A stretch of DNA of 62,266 bases, taken from Paenibacillus taihuensis. GTDB lineage: Bacteria > Bacillota > Bacilli > Paenibacillales > Paenibacillaceae. Under the pieces are notes generated by a model. That model had not been told where the DNA came from, searched no databases, and worked only from the letters and a program-made list of their open reading frames with translations. Positions 17,222 through 25,845 of the stretch are shown here, one piece after another. The position numbers and the translations under genes are program-made. How positions within the stretch are numbered: the stretch's first letter is position 1; the number at the start of each line of letters is the position of its first letter. The stretch covers positions 1 to 62,266 of the forward strand of contig NZ_QTTN01000040.1 in NCBI RefSeq assembly GCF_003386535.1. Direction: 5' to 3'.

Positions 17222-18238
17222 TTATGCCGGCAGAAACTGCTGGAATAGCTGCTCTGCCCAGCGCTCGTTCGACTGAATGGTGCGGCCCGCATTATGAGGC
17301 GTATGCACGACATTGTGCCTGCCGAGCAGCTCGTCGGCGAGCGGCAAAGGCTCGATATCGAACACATCGGCAGCGAGGCTGATCTCGTCTTTCAGTACGC
17401 GCTCGCGAATCGCTTTCATATCGCAGACGTCTGCGCGCGTCACCAGCACGACCAAGCAGCCCTTAGGCAGCGCATAAATAAGCTCCGCTGTAATGAGGCC
17501 TTGCGTCTGCGGTGTCAACGGCACCATCGGCGCGAAGATCTCCGCATCTTGAACGAGCCGATCCAGATGCCATTCCTTGCGCGCACCCGTGCGGTGGAAC
17601 GATGGCTCCGCAGCGAACGGATCCCATGCCGCAACGTCGGCGCCGAGCATATGAACGAAGCTCGCATACCGGGAAGCGATATTGCCTGCGCCAACGATTC
17701 GAATACGCTTGCCTTCGACTGTTCCGCTTGTGAAGTCGGGATTATCCCCGAACTGATGCCCTCTTCGCTTCGGATTATCGCCCGCCGGCTCATAATCCCA
17801 CTCTTGCAAGCTTGTAATAATCTCGTGATGAGTTTGCGGAATACGCCGCAAGCCGCAAAGCGTCAAGGCAAGACCGAATTCGGACACGGACTGTCCCCAA
17901 TAGCCCTCGCTCTTATGGCGGTACAGCTTCACGCCCGCTTCCGTGAGCACCTGCTGCAGATCTTCCGGAATTGTATGGTCATACGGCTGCGTGATAATGA
18001 CCGCTTCCTTCAGGCTGCTGAACTCGCGCATCCCATCGGCAGTAACCGGCGCCATTAAGGACACCAATCTCGTCACGCTGCCCGGCTCCTCGATGAGCTG
18101 TTCCAGCGTGCGCGATTCCCCTCGTTCCAGACGCGTAAACTCCACCGCACCTTGCGCCGCAAACAAGCTATGGAAGCGGTCCGCTGTCCATGGCCACACG
18201 ATTTCGAACGCAGGATTTACGACAATTACAGTTCTCAT
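17222..18238 (-). CDS. D-isomer-specific 2-hydroxyacid dehydrogenase
   Basis: A 338-residue NAD(P)-dependent dehydrogenase. The Rossmann loop is IVGAGNIASRYASF near residue 183 (GxGxxx form), and the catalytic triad is visible as Arg in VTRADV, Glu in FDIEPLP and His in HTPHNAGR. It reversibly oxidises a 2-hydroxyacid to the 2-oxoacid in the cytoplasm. It is the last gene of a three-gene minus-strand operon (Gfo/Idh/MocA, PmoA-like, this), which suggests a role in degrading a sugar or sugar acid. Substrate unknown. Confidence 0.88.
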   Translation of the reverse strand: MRTVIVVNPAFEIVWPWTADRFHSLFAAQGAVEFTRLERGESRTLEQLIEEPGSVTRLVSLMAPVTADGMREFSSLKEAVIITQPYDHTIPEDLQQVLTEAGVKLYRHKSEGYWGQSVSEFGLALTLCGLRRIPQTHHEIITSLQEWDYEPAGDNPKRRGHQFGDNPDFTSGTVEGKRIRIVGAGNIASRYASFVHMLGADVAAWDPFAAEPSFHRTGARKEWHLDRLVQDAEIFAPMVPLTPQTQGLITAELIYALPKGCLVVLVTRADVCDMKAIRERVLKDEISLAADVFDIEPLPLADELLGRHNVVHTPHNAGRTIQSNERWAEQLFQQFLPA

Positions 18239-18255
18239 CTTCTCGATTTCCCTCC

Positions 18256-19095
18256 TTATAGGCTGGCGAACGATTGCCAGCTCGCATTCACAACATCGGA
18301 ATCCGTGCTTCCGCAGAAGACGAGAACCCGGTACTTGGACGTGCTCACTTCTCCTTCAGCCAGCTGCCAAGCTCCGGCGATGCAGCGGCTTGGCGAGATG
18401 CCGAGCTGGCCGTCGACGCGCCAAGGGACGGGATGCTCCGCATTGCCAGGGTGATCCAGGAAGGCGATGCCGGCTTGATCTGCCCTGCCTTCAATCGGCA
18501 TGCAGCAAGCGACCCAACGGGCACGCTGCCCTTCCGCTTCGCCGCCGATCCGGCCCTCGCTATTGATCGCCTGACCGCCGAACTCATCGCGGTATGGCAT
18601 TCTTAGGAACAGGCCGCCATAGGCGTATTGTCCGAACGCGAGTGCTGTTACCGCCCGCAAAGACCAGACAAGATCCAGCTCGTAACGATCTCCATGATCA
18701 TGGAGGCCCCAAGCCTGCGTTTCAACCAGCATCGGCTGTCCGTTCGGATCGAGCCATTCCGTCTCTACTTCCCAAGCGGCATAATGCGGTCCGACAATAA
18801 TCGCTTGCAGACGCAGCGGATTGAAGCTGCCGTCCGTCGGCTTATTCCGAAGCCCTTCTTCCCAAAATCCGACCCCGTTCACATCGTTCAGCCCCACGTA
18901 AATGCCGTGCTGCCAAGGATGATGGGGAGGCGCATTCTCTGTCAGTACGCCGCCGCCATCCGGTGCAACGACCGGGTGAATGTACGGTCTCTCGCCAGGT
19001 TCCGCGCGCTGCTCGACGATCGGCTCAGACGTGCCGCCGCGAAAGATTCGGATGCATGTCTCCGTACTTTCCACGCTTAAAAAGGTTGGCTGCAT
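18256..19095 (-). CDS. PmoA-like family protein (DUF6807)
   Basis: A 279-residue all-beta protein. The segment RPYIHPVVAPDGGGVLTENA followed by HHPWQHGIYVGLNDVNG near residue 57-75 is the hallmark of the DUF6807/PmoA-like family, often found beside Gfo/Idh/MocA oxidoreductases in carbohydrate loci. The name PmoA refers to a historical annotation and should not be read as methane monooxygenase. Function is not established; a sugar-binding or sugar-modifying role is inferred from its neighbours. It starts 13 bases after the stop of the upstream oxidoreductase gene. Confidence 0.8.
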   Translation of the reverse strand: MQPTFLSVESTETCIRIFRGGTSEPIVEQRAEPGERPYIHPVVAPDGGGVLTENAPPHHPWQHGIYVGLNDVNGVGFWEEGLRNKPTDGSFNPLRLQAIIVGPHYAAWEVETEWLDPNGQPMLVETQAWGLHDHGDRYELDLVWSLRAVTALAFGQYAYGGLFLRMPYRDEFGGQAINSEGRIGGEAEGQRARWVACCMPIEGRADQAGIAFLDHPGNAEHPVPWRVDGQLGISPSRCIAGAWQLAEGEVSTSKYRVLVFCGSTDSDVVNASWQSFASL

Positions 19096-19108
19096 CTTGG
19101 ACTCCCCC

Positions 19109-20230
19109 TTACCTATTTGCGTTCTCCTTGCGGAATTCCGGCAGCTTCACAAGCTCGCCGCCCTTCATGGCGGACTCATGCGCGCAGATGCCCGCGCACG
19201 TCCAGTTCGCCGAAGCGTACACATCCGGGAACGCAGGACGCGCTTCCACGATGCTCATAATAAATTCATGCGCCATATGCGGATGGGAGCCGCCGTGGCC
19301 GCTGCCTTGCTTAAAGGATAAGTGCACATTCTCCGTCGCGTCGTAAACGCCCTCTGTCGTATACTTGCGAATGCCTTCCGGGAGCAGATGCGCGTAATCC
19401 GGCACATTCACACGCTCCGGCTGCTCGCCCTTGAATACGATCGGGGATTCTCCCTCCAGCTGCTGCCATTCAAAGCTCATTTTCTCCGCATAAACATCGA
19501 AGCTTTCCACATATTCACGCGACGTTTCGAACAAGGAACGGCTCACTTCCATCGCCAGCTCCGAATCGCGCAGACGGAACAGCGCCGACTCAACGGCGAA
19601 CGGGGAACCGTACTTCTCAGTTAGATTATCGGCAATCCGGCCCGATCCTTGACAGGACACGTAGTCGGCATCCTTGCCAGCGAGCGCCAGAAGCGGACTT
19701 ACAGCATGCGTTGCATAATGCATCGGCGGCAGCCCTTCCCAGTAGCCCGGCCATCCCGCCATCTCCTGATGATGCGCCCCGCGCAGAAACTGAATGCGGC
19801 CCAGCTTGCCCGAATCGCGCAGCTCCTTCACATAGAGGAATTCACGTGTGTACACGCAAGTTTCCATCATCATGTAGTTCTTCCCGGACGCCTCTTGCGC
19901 TTCTACAATCCGGCGGCATTCCTCCACCGTCGTCGCCATCGGGACCGTGCAAGCGACATGTTTGCCCGCTTTCAGTGCGGCAATGCTCAGCTCAGCATGG
20001 TTCGGAATCGGCGTGTTGATATGCACTGCGTCGATATTATCATCCTTTAGCAGTTCTTCAAAGCTTGTATATCTGACGTTAATGCCGAAGTGATCGCCGA
20101 TCTGGTTCAAGCTGTCTTCCGATCGTTGGCAGATGGCATACATCTCAGCATGCGGATGATTGAGATAAATGGGGATAAATTCTGCTCCAAACCCTAGTCC
20201 GATAATAGCTACACGTACCTTCTGCTGCAT
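19109..20230 (-). CDS. Gfo/Idh/MocA family oxidoreductase
   Basis: A 373-residue oxidoreductase with the N-terminal Rossmann motif VAIIGLGFGAEFIP at residues 7-20, DAVHINTPIPNHAELSIAAL near 70-90, and KHVACTVPMATTVEEC where the family normally has EKP (here TVPM, so the usual catalytic Lys is replaced). A long C-terminal beta domain follows. Strong AGGAGG precedes the ATG. It is the first gene of the three-gene operon and is divergent from the XylR-like regulator. The lost Lys suggests an altered reaction compared with classic dehydrogenases. Confidence 0.85.
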   Translation of the reverse strand: MQQKVRVAIIGLGFGAEFIPIYLNHPHAEMYAICQRSEDSLNQIGDHFGINVRYTSFEELLKDDNIDAVHINTPIPNHAELSIAALKAGKHVACTVPMATTVEECRRIVEAQEASGKNYMMMETCVYTREFLYVKELRDSGKLGRIQFLRGAHHQEMAGWPGYWEGLPPMHYATHAVSPLLALAGKDADYVSCQGSGRIADNLTEKYGSPFAVESALFRLRDSELAMEVSRSLFETSREYVESFDVYAEKMSFEWQQLEGESPIVFKGEQPERVNVPDYAHLLPEGIRKYTTEGVYDATENVHLSFKQGSGHGGSHPHMAHEFIMSIVEARPAFPDVYASANWTCAGICAHESAMKGGELVKLPEFRKENANR

Positions 20231-20353
20231 GTGAGCATCCTCCTAATAGATACTTGCTTGCTAAATCGCTAACAAAACTAATTTTAAACCGGGCGGCAGA
20301 GGAAGTCGATGCAATTATTTCTTATAAAAATGAGATTTTTCACCACTACATAG

Positions 20354-20385
20354 TATAATAGATACTAATAAATATGATTTATTAG
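20354..20385 (+). promoter_or_regulatory. Promoter -10 and palindromic operator of the XylR-like gene
   Basis: TATAAT at 20354-20359 is followed by CTAATAAAT-ATG-ATTTATTAG (20365-20385), a perfect 9-bp inverted repeat with a 3-base centre. It lies between two divergent genes and just upstream of the regulator start, a good candidate for autoregulation. Confidence 0.55.
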
Positions 20386-20413
20386 GGATTTCGTTAAAAA
20401 TGGAGGGTTGCGA

Positions 20414-21592
20414 ATGAGTTTATTTACATCTCCTAAACGCAAGCAGGTCGCACTGCTAATCGAAACCTCTAACGAGTATGCGCGCGGGCTGCTTGGCGGC
20501 ATTAAGAACTACCTTCGGGAGCATGCTTCCTCGTGGTCAGTCACTTTAGGGGAGTACAGCAGGGGCAGCAACAATTTCGCGTGGCTGGATCATTGGAACG
20601 GGGACGGCATTATTGCGCGGATCGAAAATGAACAGACGGCGAGGTTCATCCGTGAGAAAGGGCTCCCTGCTATCGACGTGAGTGCTTCCAGAAGAATTCC
20701 TTCTCTGCCCTGCGTAGAGACGAACGACCAGTCCATTGCGGCAATGGCGGCGGAACATTTTCTGGAGCGCGGCTTCAAGCACTTTGCCTTTTACGGGGAT
20801 TCACGGTTCAAATGGTCGGACCTGCGGGGAGAGGCTTATCAAGCGTATTTGCAGGCCCAAGGCTACGAGTGCCTCTGCTTCGAGATGCCTGCAGATGCGG
20901 CGCATGAAGAGTCTTGGCATTCCAGCAGTGAAGAGCTGATCCGCTGGCTGAAGGAGCTGCCGAAGCCAGTTGGGATTATGGCCTGCTACGACATCCGTGG
21001 ACAACAGCTACTGGAAGCATGCCGTTATGCCGGTGTTGCCGTGCCGGATGAAGCAGCCGTTATTGGGGTCGATAATGACGAGCTGCTGTGCGAGCTGTCT
21101 ACTCCTCCGCTGTCGAGTATTCAGACGAACGCCTTGAAGACCGGCTATCTTGCCGCGCAGCTGCTCGAACGGATGATGGCGGGCGAGACGATCGAAGAGC
21201 CGATTAACTTGATCGAGCCGATCAACATTCAAGTCCGGCTATCCTCCCACGTGCTTGCCGTCGAGGACAAAATGGTGTCCGACGTCATCCGCTTCATCCG
21301 CGATCACGCGCATGAAGAGATTCAAGTGCAGCATATCCTCGACCAATTCTCCGTATCCCGCCGCGTGCTGGACAGCCGATTTCAGAAGGCGCTCGGGCGT
21401 ACGCCGCATGATGAGATTTTGGCGGTGAAGCTGAATCACGTGAAGAAGCTGCTCGTCGATACGAAGCTCAACCTGGCGACGATTGCCGAGCGTACGGGCT
21501 TTAAGCATACCGAGTATATGAGCGTCGCGTTCATGCGCGCTACCGGAATCCGGCCAGGGGAATACCGGAAGAACAAAGGCGTCGTGCGGTAG
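20414..21592 (+). CDS. XylR-like regulator (periplasmic-binding-protein fold plus AraC HTH)
   Basis: A 392-residue regulator built as in E. coli XylR: residues about 8-270 are a LacI/PBP-type sugar-binding core (VALLIETSNEYARGLLGGI; AVIGVDNDELLCELSTPPLSS) and residues about 285-385 an AraC-type double HTH (ILDQFSVSRRVLDSRFQKAL; IAERTGFKHTEYMSVAFMRA). It has no N-terminal LacI HTH. The start is ATG 20414, six bases after GGAGGG. It is divergent from the Gfo/Idh-PmoA-dehydrogenase operon and likely activates it when it binds the inducing sugar. Confidence 0.88.
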   Translation: MSLFTSPKRKQVALLIETSNEYARGLLGGIKNYLREHASSWSVTLGEYSRGSNNFAWLDHWNGDGIIARIENEQTARFIREKGLPAIDVSASRRIPSLPCVETNDQSIAAMAAEHFLERGFKHFAFYGDSRFKWSDLRGEAYQAYLQAQGYECLCFEMPADAAHEESWHSSSEELIRWLKELPKPVGIMACYDIRGQQLLEACRYAGVAVPDEAAVIGVDNDELLCELSTPPLSSIQTNALKTGYLAAQLLERMMAGETIEEPINLIEPINIQVRLSSHVLAVEDKMVSDVIRFIRDHAHEEIQVQHILDQFSVSRRVLDSRFQKALGRTPHDEILAVKLNHVKKLLVDTKLNLATIAERTGFKHTEYMSVAFMRATGIRPGEYRKNKGVVR

Positions 21593-21797
21593 TCGATGGC
21601 GCTTGCTCTGCGAGTGTGATTGCGAATGCGACTGCGCTTGAGTGATAAACACTTGTGCTTATGCGATCCGATGTATTTCCGTTCGGAAAGGTCCTTCTTT
21701 ATGTGAAATAGTCACTACTCCGAAGCGAGGCTATCCTGCTATTGTTGCCCTAAAGCACCTAATTTGCTGGGAAGCGACGAGGTTGGGAGAGAGACTA

Positions 21798-22070
21798 ATG
21801 AAGAATGTGAAAATCGTCTTTGCTGAGCCGAATGAAGTTGTTGCTAGGGCGCAGGAATGGCGCTACCCGACGTTTGCAACGCCGAACGCCAAGCATTCCA
21901 TCCAGCGGAACGTGGACATTATTTTCGGACTCATCCGCGACAATAAGCTGTCGATCGATCCACTGCTCAGCCACATCGTCTCGCCGGACGAAGCGCCGGT
22001 CGTTTACGACGGGCTGCGCAACCGCAAGGACGAGTACTTGGACGTCGTGTTTGATTGGCGGGACGTATAA
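21798..22070 (+). pseudogene. 3' remnant of a zinc-type alcohol dehydrogenase family gene
   Basis: The 90-codon frame matches only the C-terminal end of threonine/sorbitol-dehydrogenase-like medium-chain dehydrogenases: SIQRNVDIIFGLIRDNKL, then SHIVSPDEAPVVYDGLRNRK and a final VVFDWRDV. The Zn-binding and Rossmann parts (about 250 residues) are missing. It may still be translated, since GGGAGAGAG precedes an ATG. DNA in 21593-21797 upstream shows no further homology that I can see. Confidence 0.7.
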
Positions 22071-22077
22071 AATTGTG

Positions 22078-22113
22078 CAACCCAGTTCAATTGATGTGAG
22101 CTGGGTTTGTTTT
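22078..22113 (+). terminator. Terminator after the dehydrogenase remnant
   Basis: AACCCAG pairs with CTGGGTT over a 14-base loop and is followed by TGTTTT. It probably served the original intact gene. Confidence 0.7.
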
Positions 22114-22239
22114 ATGCGGAGCCTTCGTCACGAGGAGTACCAACTGTCTCTCGCCTCCGCGCGCCATGCTATTCGGGATATTGCTCACTGAGAGAGAGGA
22201 TAAAGCCTCTGTCGGGGGGCGATTTCAATTGTATTGAGG

Positions 22240-22311
22240 TTGCGGGGTTGCGGGGTTGCGGGGTTGCGGGGTTGCGGGGTTGCGGGGTTGCGGGGTTGCG
22301 GGGTTGCGGGG
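22240..22311 (+). repeat. Nine perfect tandem copies of an 8-bp G-rich unit
   Basis: TTGCGGGG is repeated nine times without a mismatch. Nine runs of four G separated by four bases make a strong candidate for intramolecular G-quadruplex formation on the plus strand. It lies between the dehydrogenase remnant and palindrome array D. Confidence 0.97.
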
Positions 22312-22397
22312 TTACTCGGGTTACTGGGGCTGGTCCGTTTAGTTGGTGGGGTTGGCAGAGAGTAGCTTAGTTTGATAGCCGCCAAAGCAATACTGAG

Positions 22398-22533
22398 AGT
22401 CGGATTTCCCGACTCTCAGAGTGAATTCGAGTTAGTTTTGATGCTGAGAGTCGCGTATTCCGATTCTCAAGCTGCATTCGAGGGTTGTTCCTGGTCTGTG
22501 ACGTACTGAGAGTCGGATTTCCCGACTCTTAGC
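22398..22533. repeat. Palindrome array D (GAGAGTCGG...CCGACTCTC units)
   Basis: Three 23-bp palindromes start at 22398, 22449 and 22511, spaced 51 and 62 bp. The first has perfect 9-bp arms GAGAGTCGG and CCGACTCTC; the second and third carry one or two changes. It lies 36 bases from the sulfatase stop codon between convergent transcription units. The rest of 22114-22568 contains only the 8-bp repeat and no gene. Confidence 0.9.
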
Positions 22534-22568
22534 CCACCCCCGCGCCGCGCCCAGGCCGCGTCTGCCCC

Positions 22569-24044
22569 TTAATGCACCTGCCCAACCAAATGGCTCAGCA
22601 CATTAAGTGGCGTGCATCCAACAATAAGCCGAGAGCCGTCCGAATAGCCTTCCTCTCGGCCTTTTAGCTCGCTGATCAACCGACCTCGCCACAGCTCCAG
22701 CTGCTGCCGTCTCTGCTCCTGCTCCGCTAGATTGCACAGCTCCTGCGGATCATTTTCCAAGTCGAATAGCTGCTCTTTGCCCGTTTGCGAGAACCAGATG
22801 TACTTGCGCTTCCCATCCGTCAGATAGTGGTAAGACCGCTCGCCGAAGCTATGTTCCCCATGAATATACGCTCGCCACGCCGCCGGGTCCGCCTCCTCTG
22901 GCTGAGCAAGCGGAATGACGCTCATTCCGTCGACAGTACGCGGAATCGGAACACCTGCCGCATGGAGCAGCGTCGGCATAATATCCTGCAGCTCGATGAC
23001 CTCTTCGACCAGCTTCCCCTTCTTCAAACCAAGCGTACCGGTCGGATCGTTCAATATAAAAGGAACCTTCGCGCTTCCTTCATACGGCAGCCTCTTCTGG
23101 TATAGCATGTGATCGCCCATCAGGTCGCCATGATCCGATGTGAACAGAATAATCGTATTATTCCGTACTCCATATTCGAATAACGCATTCAGAAGTCGCC
23201 CGATTTGATGATCGATATGGGTAATCAACGCATAATAGGCAGCTAGCGACTTATGCCGCATTCGCTCATGCACGATGCCGCGGCCGGTCGTCGGATTCAA
23301 TCCTTCGCGGCTGCTGTCGGACCGATCCACCCAATCGCCTATCGGCGGCTGAGGAAGCTCGATTCCATCGTATAGATCCAGATAAGCTTGCGGCGGATCG
23401 AGCGGAGCGTGAGGACGGACAAAAGACGTCCACAAGAAGAACGGCTTGCCCGGATCGCGCCTGCGCAAGAAGTCGATCGATTGCGATACAGCCCAGTTCG
23501 TTGGATGCAGCGACTCATCCAAATGCCAAGGCCGCGCAACCGTTGAGGCGTTGCAATCGAGTCCGTTATCCATAATATCTACGCCACTGCCTGCTCGTTC
23601 ACGAAGCCAGTTCAAATAATCGTCGCACTGATCCCACCATCCCAGCGGAGTCGTCGCAGAACGATCGCGATTGTAATGCATATAACCGTCATGCAGCACG
23701 ACGTTATGGAAGCCGCATAGATTGCGGGTCGGATACACATGCATTTTGCCAACGCATTGCGTATGGTAGCCGGCAGCGGCGAATTCTCCGGCAATGGTAT
23801 GCTCGTAGTCCCAAGACACTTTATCCTGATAACCGACTCTGCCATGATGCTCCTGCTTCATGCCGGTCATGATTGCTGCTCTTGCCGGGACGCAAGAGGG
23901 CGTTGCCGTATAAGCACTCGTATAGGCCGCGCCATTCCTCGCCAAATTGTCCAGGTTCGGGGTTTCAATAACGGGGTGCCCCAAATAATGCAAGAGGTCC
24001 CCTCTCATTTGATCAACTGTAATTAACAAAATATTCGGCTGCAT
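22569..24044 (-). CDS. Cys-type sulfatase
   Basis: A 491-residue alkaline-phosphatase-superfamily sulfatase. The activation motif C51-V-P-A-R followed by AAIMTG is the Cys-type CxPxR signature whose Cys must be converted to formylglycine. Metal-binding residues appear in ITVDQMRGD at the N-terminus and in LFTSDHGDLMGDHML near residue 305. No signal peptide is visible, so it desulfates an imported substrate in the cytoplasm. It is divergent from the formylglycine-generating enzyme gene, which supplies its maturation. Choline, glycan or steroid sulfates are possible substrates; the sequence does not decide. Confidence 0.9.
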   Translation of the reverse strand: MQPNILLITVDQMRGDLLHYLGHPVIETPNLDNLARNGAAYTSAYTATPSCVPARAAIMTGMKQEHHGRVGYQDKVSWDYEHTIAGEFAAAGYHTQCVGKMHVYPTRNLCGFHNVVLHDGYMHYNRDRSATTPLGWWDQCDDYLNWLRERAGSGVDIMDNGLDCNASTVARPWHLDESLHPTNWAVSQSIDFLRRRDPGKPFFLWTSFVRPHAPLDPPQAYLDLYDGIELPQPPIGDWVDRSDSSREGLNPTTGRGIVHERMRHKSLAAYYALITHIDHQIGRLLNALFEYGVRNNTIILFTSDHGDLMGDHMLYQKRLPYEGSAKVPFILNDPTGTLGLKKGKLVEEVIELQDIMPTLLHAAGVPIPRTVDGMSVIPLAQPEEADPAAWRAYIHGEHSFGERSYHYLTDGKRKYIWFSQTGKEQLFDLENDPQELCNLAEQEQRRQQLELWRGRLISELKGREEGYSDGSRLIVGCTPLNVLSHLVGQVH

Positions 24045-24102
24045 CCAGACATCCTCCCACTTTGCTCGTAATCTAGCTTTATATTACCTGTTTATCTCTA
24101 AA

Positions 24103-24135
24103 ACTACGATAATGCCGTAGTAATACATGTATAAT
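24103..24135 (+). promoter_or_regulatory. Candidate operator and -10 of the FGE gene
   Basis: ACTACG and CGTAGT form an inverted repeat with 7 bases between (24103-24121), followed by TATAAT at 24130-24135, about 40 bases before the FGE start. The palindrome covers the expected -35 position. Confidence 0.4.
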
Positions 24136-24174
24136 GGCTTCAAACGCTGCTAGCGAAAAAGGAGCCTATCGAAA

Positions 24175-25215
24175 ATGGACCTCACATCCAGCACGATCCA
24201 AAACGAGAGTCAGCAATCATCCGATCCAATTCAACCTTGCTGCGCAGCTAAGCGGAGCGAAGCAAATTTGCAAACTCCCCAAGATGCGCAAACGCAAGCT
24301 TCAATAAAACTCGAGCCCCGATTTAAAGCTGCCCGACCATCTGACGCCGAGCGCGATGGTATTCAGACGATGCTCTATATGGCAGGCGGCTCGTTCCTGA
24401 TGGGAACGGACGATCAAGAAGGATTTCCCGGCGACGGCGAAGGCCCGATCCGGGAAGTGACGCTGGACCCATTCTATATCGACCCTTGCGCGGTCAGCAA
24501 TGCCGAGTTCGCCCGTTTCGTCGATAAGACAGGCTATGTAACGGAGACGGAACAATTCGGCTGGTCGTTCGTCTTTCACGCCCTCGTCTCTCCCGAGACA
24601 GCGAAGAAGGTCGTCAGCGCCGTTCAGAGCACGCCGTGGTGGTGGGTTGTACAAGGCGCGGATTGGCGGCATCCGGAAGGACCCGATTCCGATATTGCAA
24701 GCCGGCTAAACCATCCCGTCGTTCATGTCACATGGAAAGATGCCGAGGCATACTGCCGATGGGCCGGCAAACGGCTCCCGACCGAAGCGGAATGGGAATA
24801 CGCCGCGCGCGGTGGACTCGTGCAGAAGCGGTACCCATGGGGCGACGAATTAAAGCCGGACGGCGAGCACCGCTGCAACATCTGGCAAGGGAAATTCCCG
24901 ACGAAGGACCATGCGAGCGACGGCTACGCAGGAACCGCGCCGGTAGACGCTTACCTCCCCAATGCTTACGGGCTTTACAGTGTATCCGGCAATGTGTGGG
25001 AGATGTGTTCGGACTGGTTCCATCCGAGCTTTCACGTCACAGGAGCTCGTCATAATCCGAAAGGTCCGGCCAAGGGAACGTCGAGATCGATGCGCGGCGG
25101 CTCCTTCCTCTGCCACAAATCCTATTGCAATCGCTACCGTGTGGCAGCCCGCAGCTCCAATACGCCCGACAGCTCCAGCAGCAACATCGGGTTCCGGTGC
25201 GCGCGCAACGCCTAA
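24175..25215 (+). CDS. Formylglycine-generating enzyme (sulfatase maturation)
   Basis: A 346-residue FGE/SUMF1-fold protein. After a hydrophilic N-terminal extension of about 65 residues comes the FGE core (MLYMAGGSFLMGTDDQEGFP, LPTEAEWEYAARGG, SVSGNVWEMCSDWF). Near the C-terminus RGGSFLCHKSYCNRYR contains the two copper(I)-binding catalytic cysteines, Cys313 and Cys318, in the same spacing as proven aerobic FGEs. This separates it from EgtB or PvdO relatives. It oxidises the Cys of CxPxR to formylglycine using O2 and copper, and the divergent sulfatase is its obvious client. AAGGAG lies ten bases before the ATG. Confidence 0.92.
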   Translation: MDLTSSTIQNESQQSSDPIQPCCAAKRSEANLQTPQDAQTQASIKLEPRFKAARPSDAERDGIQTMLYMAGGSFLMGTDDQEGFPGDGEGPIREVTLDPFYIDPCAVSNAEFARFVDKTGYVTETEQFGWSFVFHALVSPETAKKVVSAVQSTPWWWVVQGADWRHPEGPDSDIASRLNHPVVHVTWKDAEAYCRWAGKRLPTEAEWEYAARGGLVQKRYPWGDELKPDGEHRCNIWQGKFPTKDHASDGYAGTAPVDAYLPNAYGLYSVSGNVWEMCSDWFHPSFHVTGARHNPKGPAKGTSRSMRGGSFLCHKSYCNRYRVAARSSNTPDSSSSNIGFRCARNA

Positions 25216-25221
25216 CGAAAT

Positions 25222-25283
25222 AAGGTTGTCGGACGAAGGAACGGGACACACGCTTTGCCCGCCTTGATCTGACAACCTTTTTT
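25222..25283 (+). terminator. Terminator between FGE and chromate transporter genes
   Basis: AAGGTTGTC and GACAACCTT pair across a 40-base, GC-rich internal part and are followed by TTTTTTA. It separates convergent genes. Confidence 0.65.
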
Positions 25284-25815
25284 AAGTGTAAATAACGATG
25301 CCTGCCACTCCTGCAGCTGCAATGACAGCAAGAGGATGCAGTTTATACCGTGTAAGCAGCACCAAGCAGCCGGCACAAATCACTAATGTAGAAACCGTCG
25401 TCCATGTAAATCCTTCTTTGCCGCTCAGGAATCCGAAATGCAGCGCCGCATAAGCGATCATCCCCGTAATGATCGGCCTTAATCCGTACAGCGACGACTT
25501 GATCCACTTGCTCCCCTGGAACCGGAAAAATAATGCCGACAGCAGCACAATGATCGCCAGCGATGGCAGTACCATGCCAAGCGTTGCGGCAATGCCGCCT
25601 GGAATGCCGGCTGCATCATAGCCGACAAGCGTTGCCGTGTTCGTCGAGATCGGCCCTGGCGACATGCCCGCCATCGCGACCGCTTGCTGGAACCGCTCGG
25701 GCTCGAGCCAGCCATGCGCCTCGACCTCATATTGAATCATGGGAATAACCGCATAGCCGCCGCCGAACGATACACATCCGATTTTGAGAAAAGTAAAAAA
25801 TAATTGCCATATCAT
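25282..25815 (-). CDS. chrA: Chromate transporter half (CHR domain)
   Basis: A 177-residue membrane protein with one CHR domain: FLKIGCVSFGGGYAVIPMI at the N-terminus, then MAGMSPGPISTNTATLVGY and about five hydrophobic segments. It pairs with the 212-residue CHR protein encoded 30 bases upstream; such short-chain pairs form one transporter of the CHR superfamily. The family moves chromate or sulfate-like anions. The substrate in this organism is not proven. Confidence 0.85.
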   Translation of the reverse strand: MIWQLFFTFLKIGCVSFGGGYAVIPMIQYEVEAHGWLEPERFQQAVAMAGMSPGPISTNTATLVGYDAAGIPGGIAATLGMVLPSLAIIVLLSALFFRFQGSKWIKSSLYGLRPIITGMIAYAALHFGFLSGKEGFTWTTVSTLVICAGCLVLLTRYKLHPLAVIAAAGVAGIVIYT

Positions 25816-25845
25816 ATTCGCTCACCCCGCTCTGCTCTGTTCTGC

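Noticed and set aside
18256..19095. PmoA name considered as evidence for methane oxidation
   Set aside because: DUF6807 proteins carry this historical label; no methane monooxygenase genes are present and the neighbours are sugar-type oxidoreductases.
22107..22370. Open frame through the TTGCGGGG repeat with a repeating Gly-Leu-Arg-Gly-Cys pattern
   Set aside because: The amino-acid repeat is a by-product of the 8-bp DNA repeat; there is no convincing ribosome site and the frame spans a terminator.
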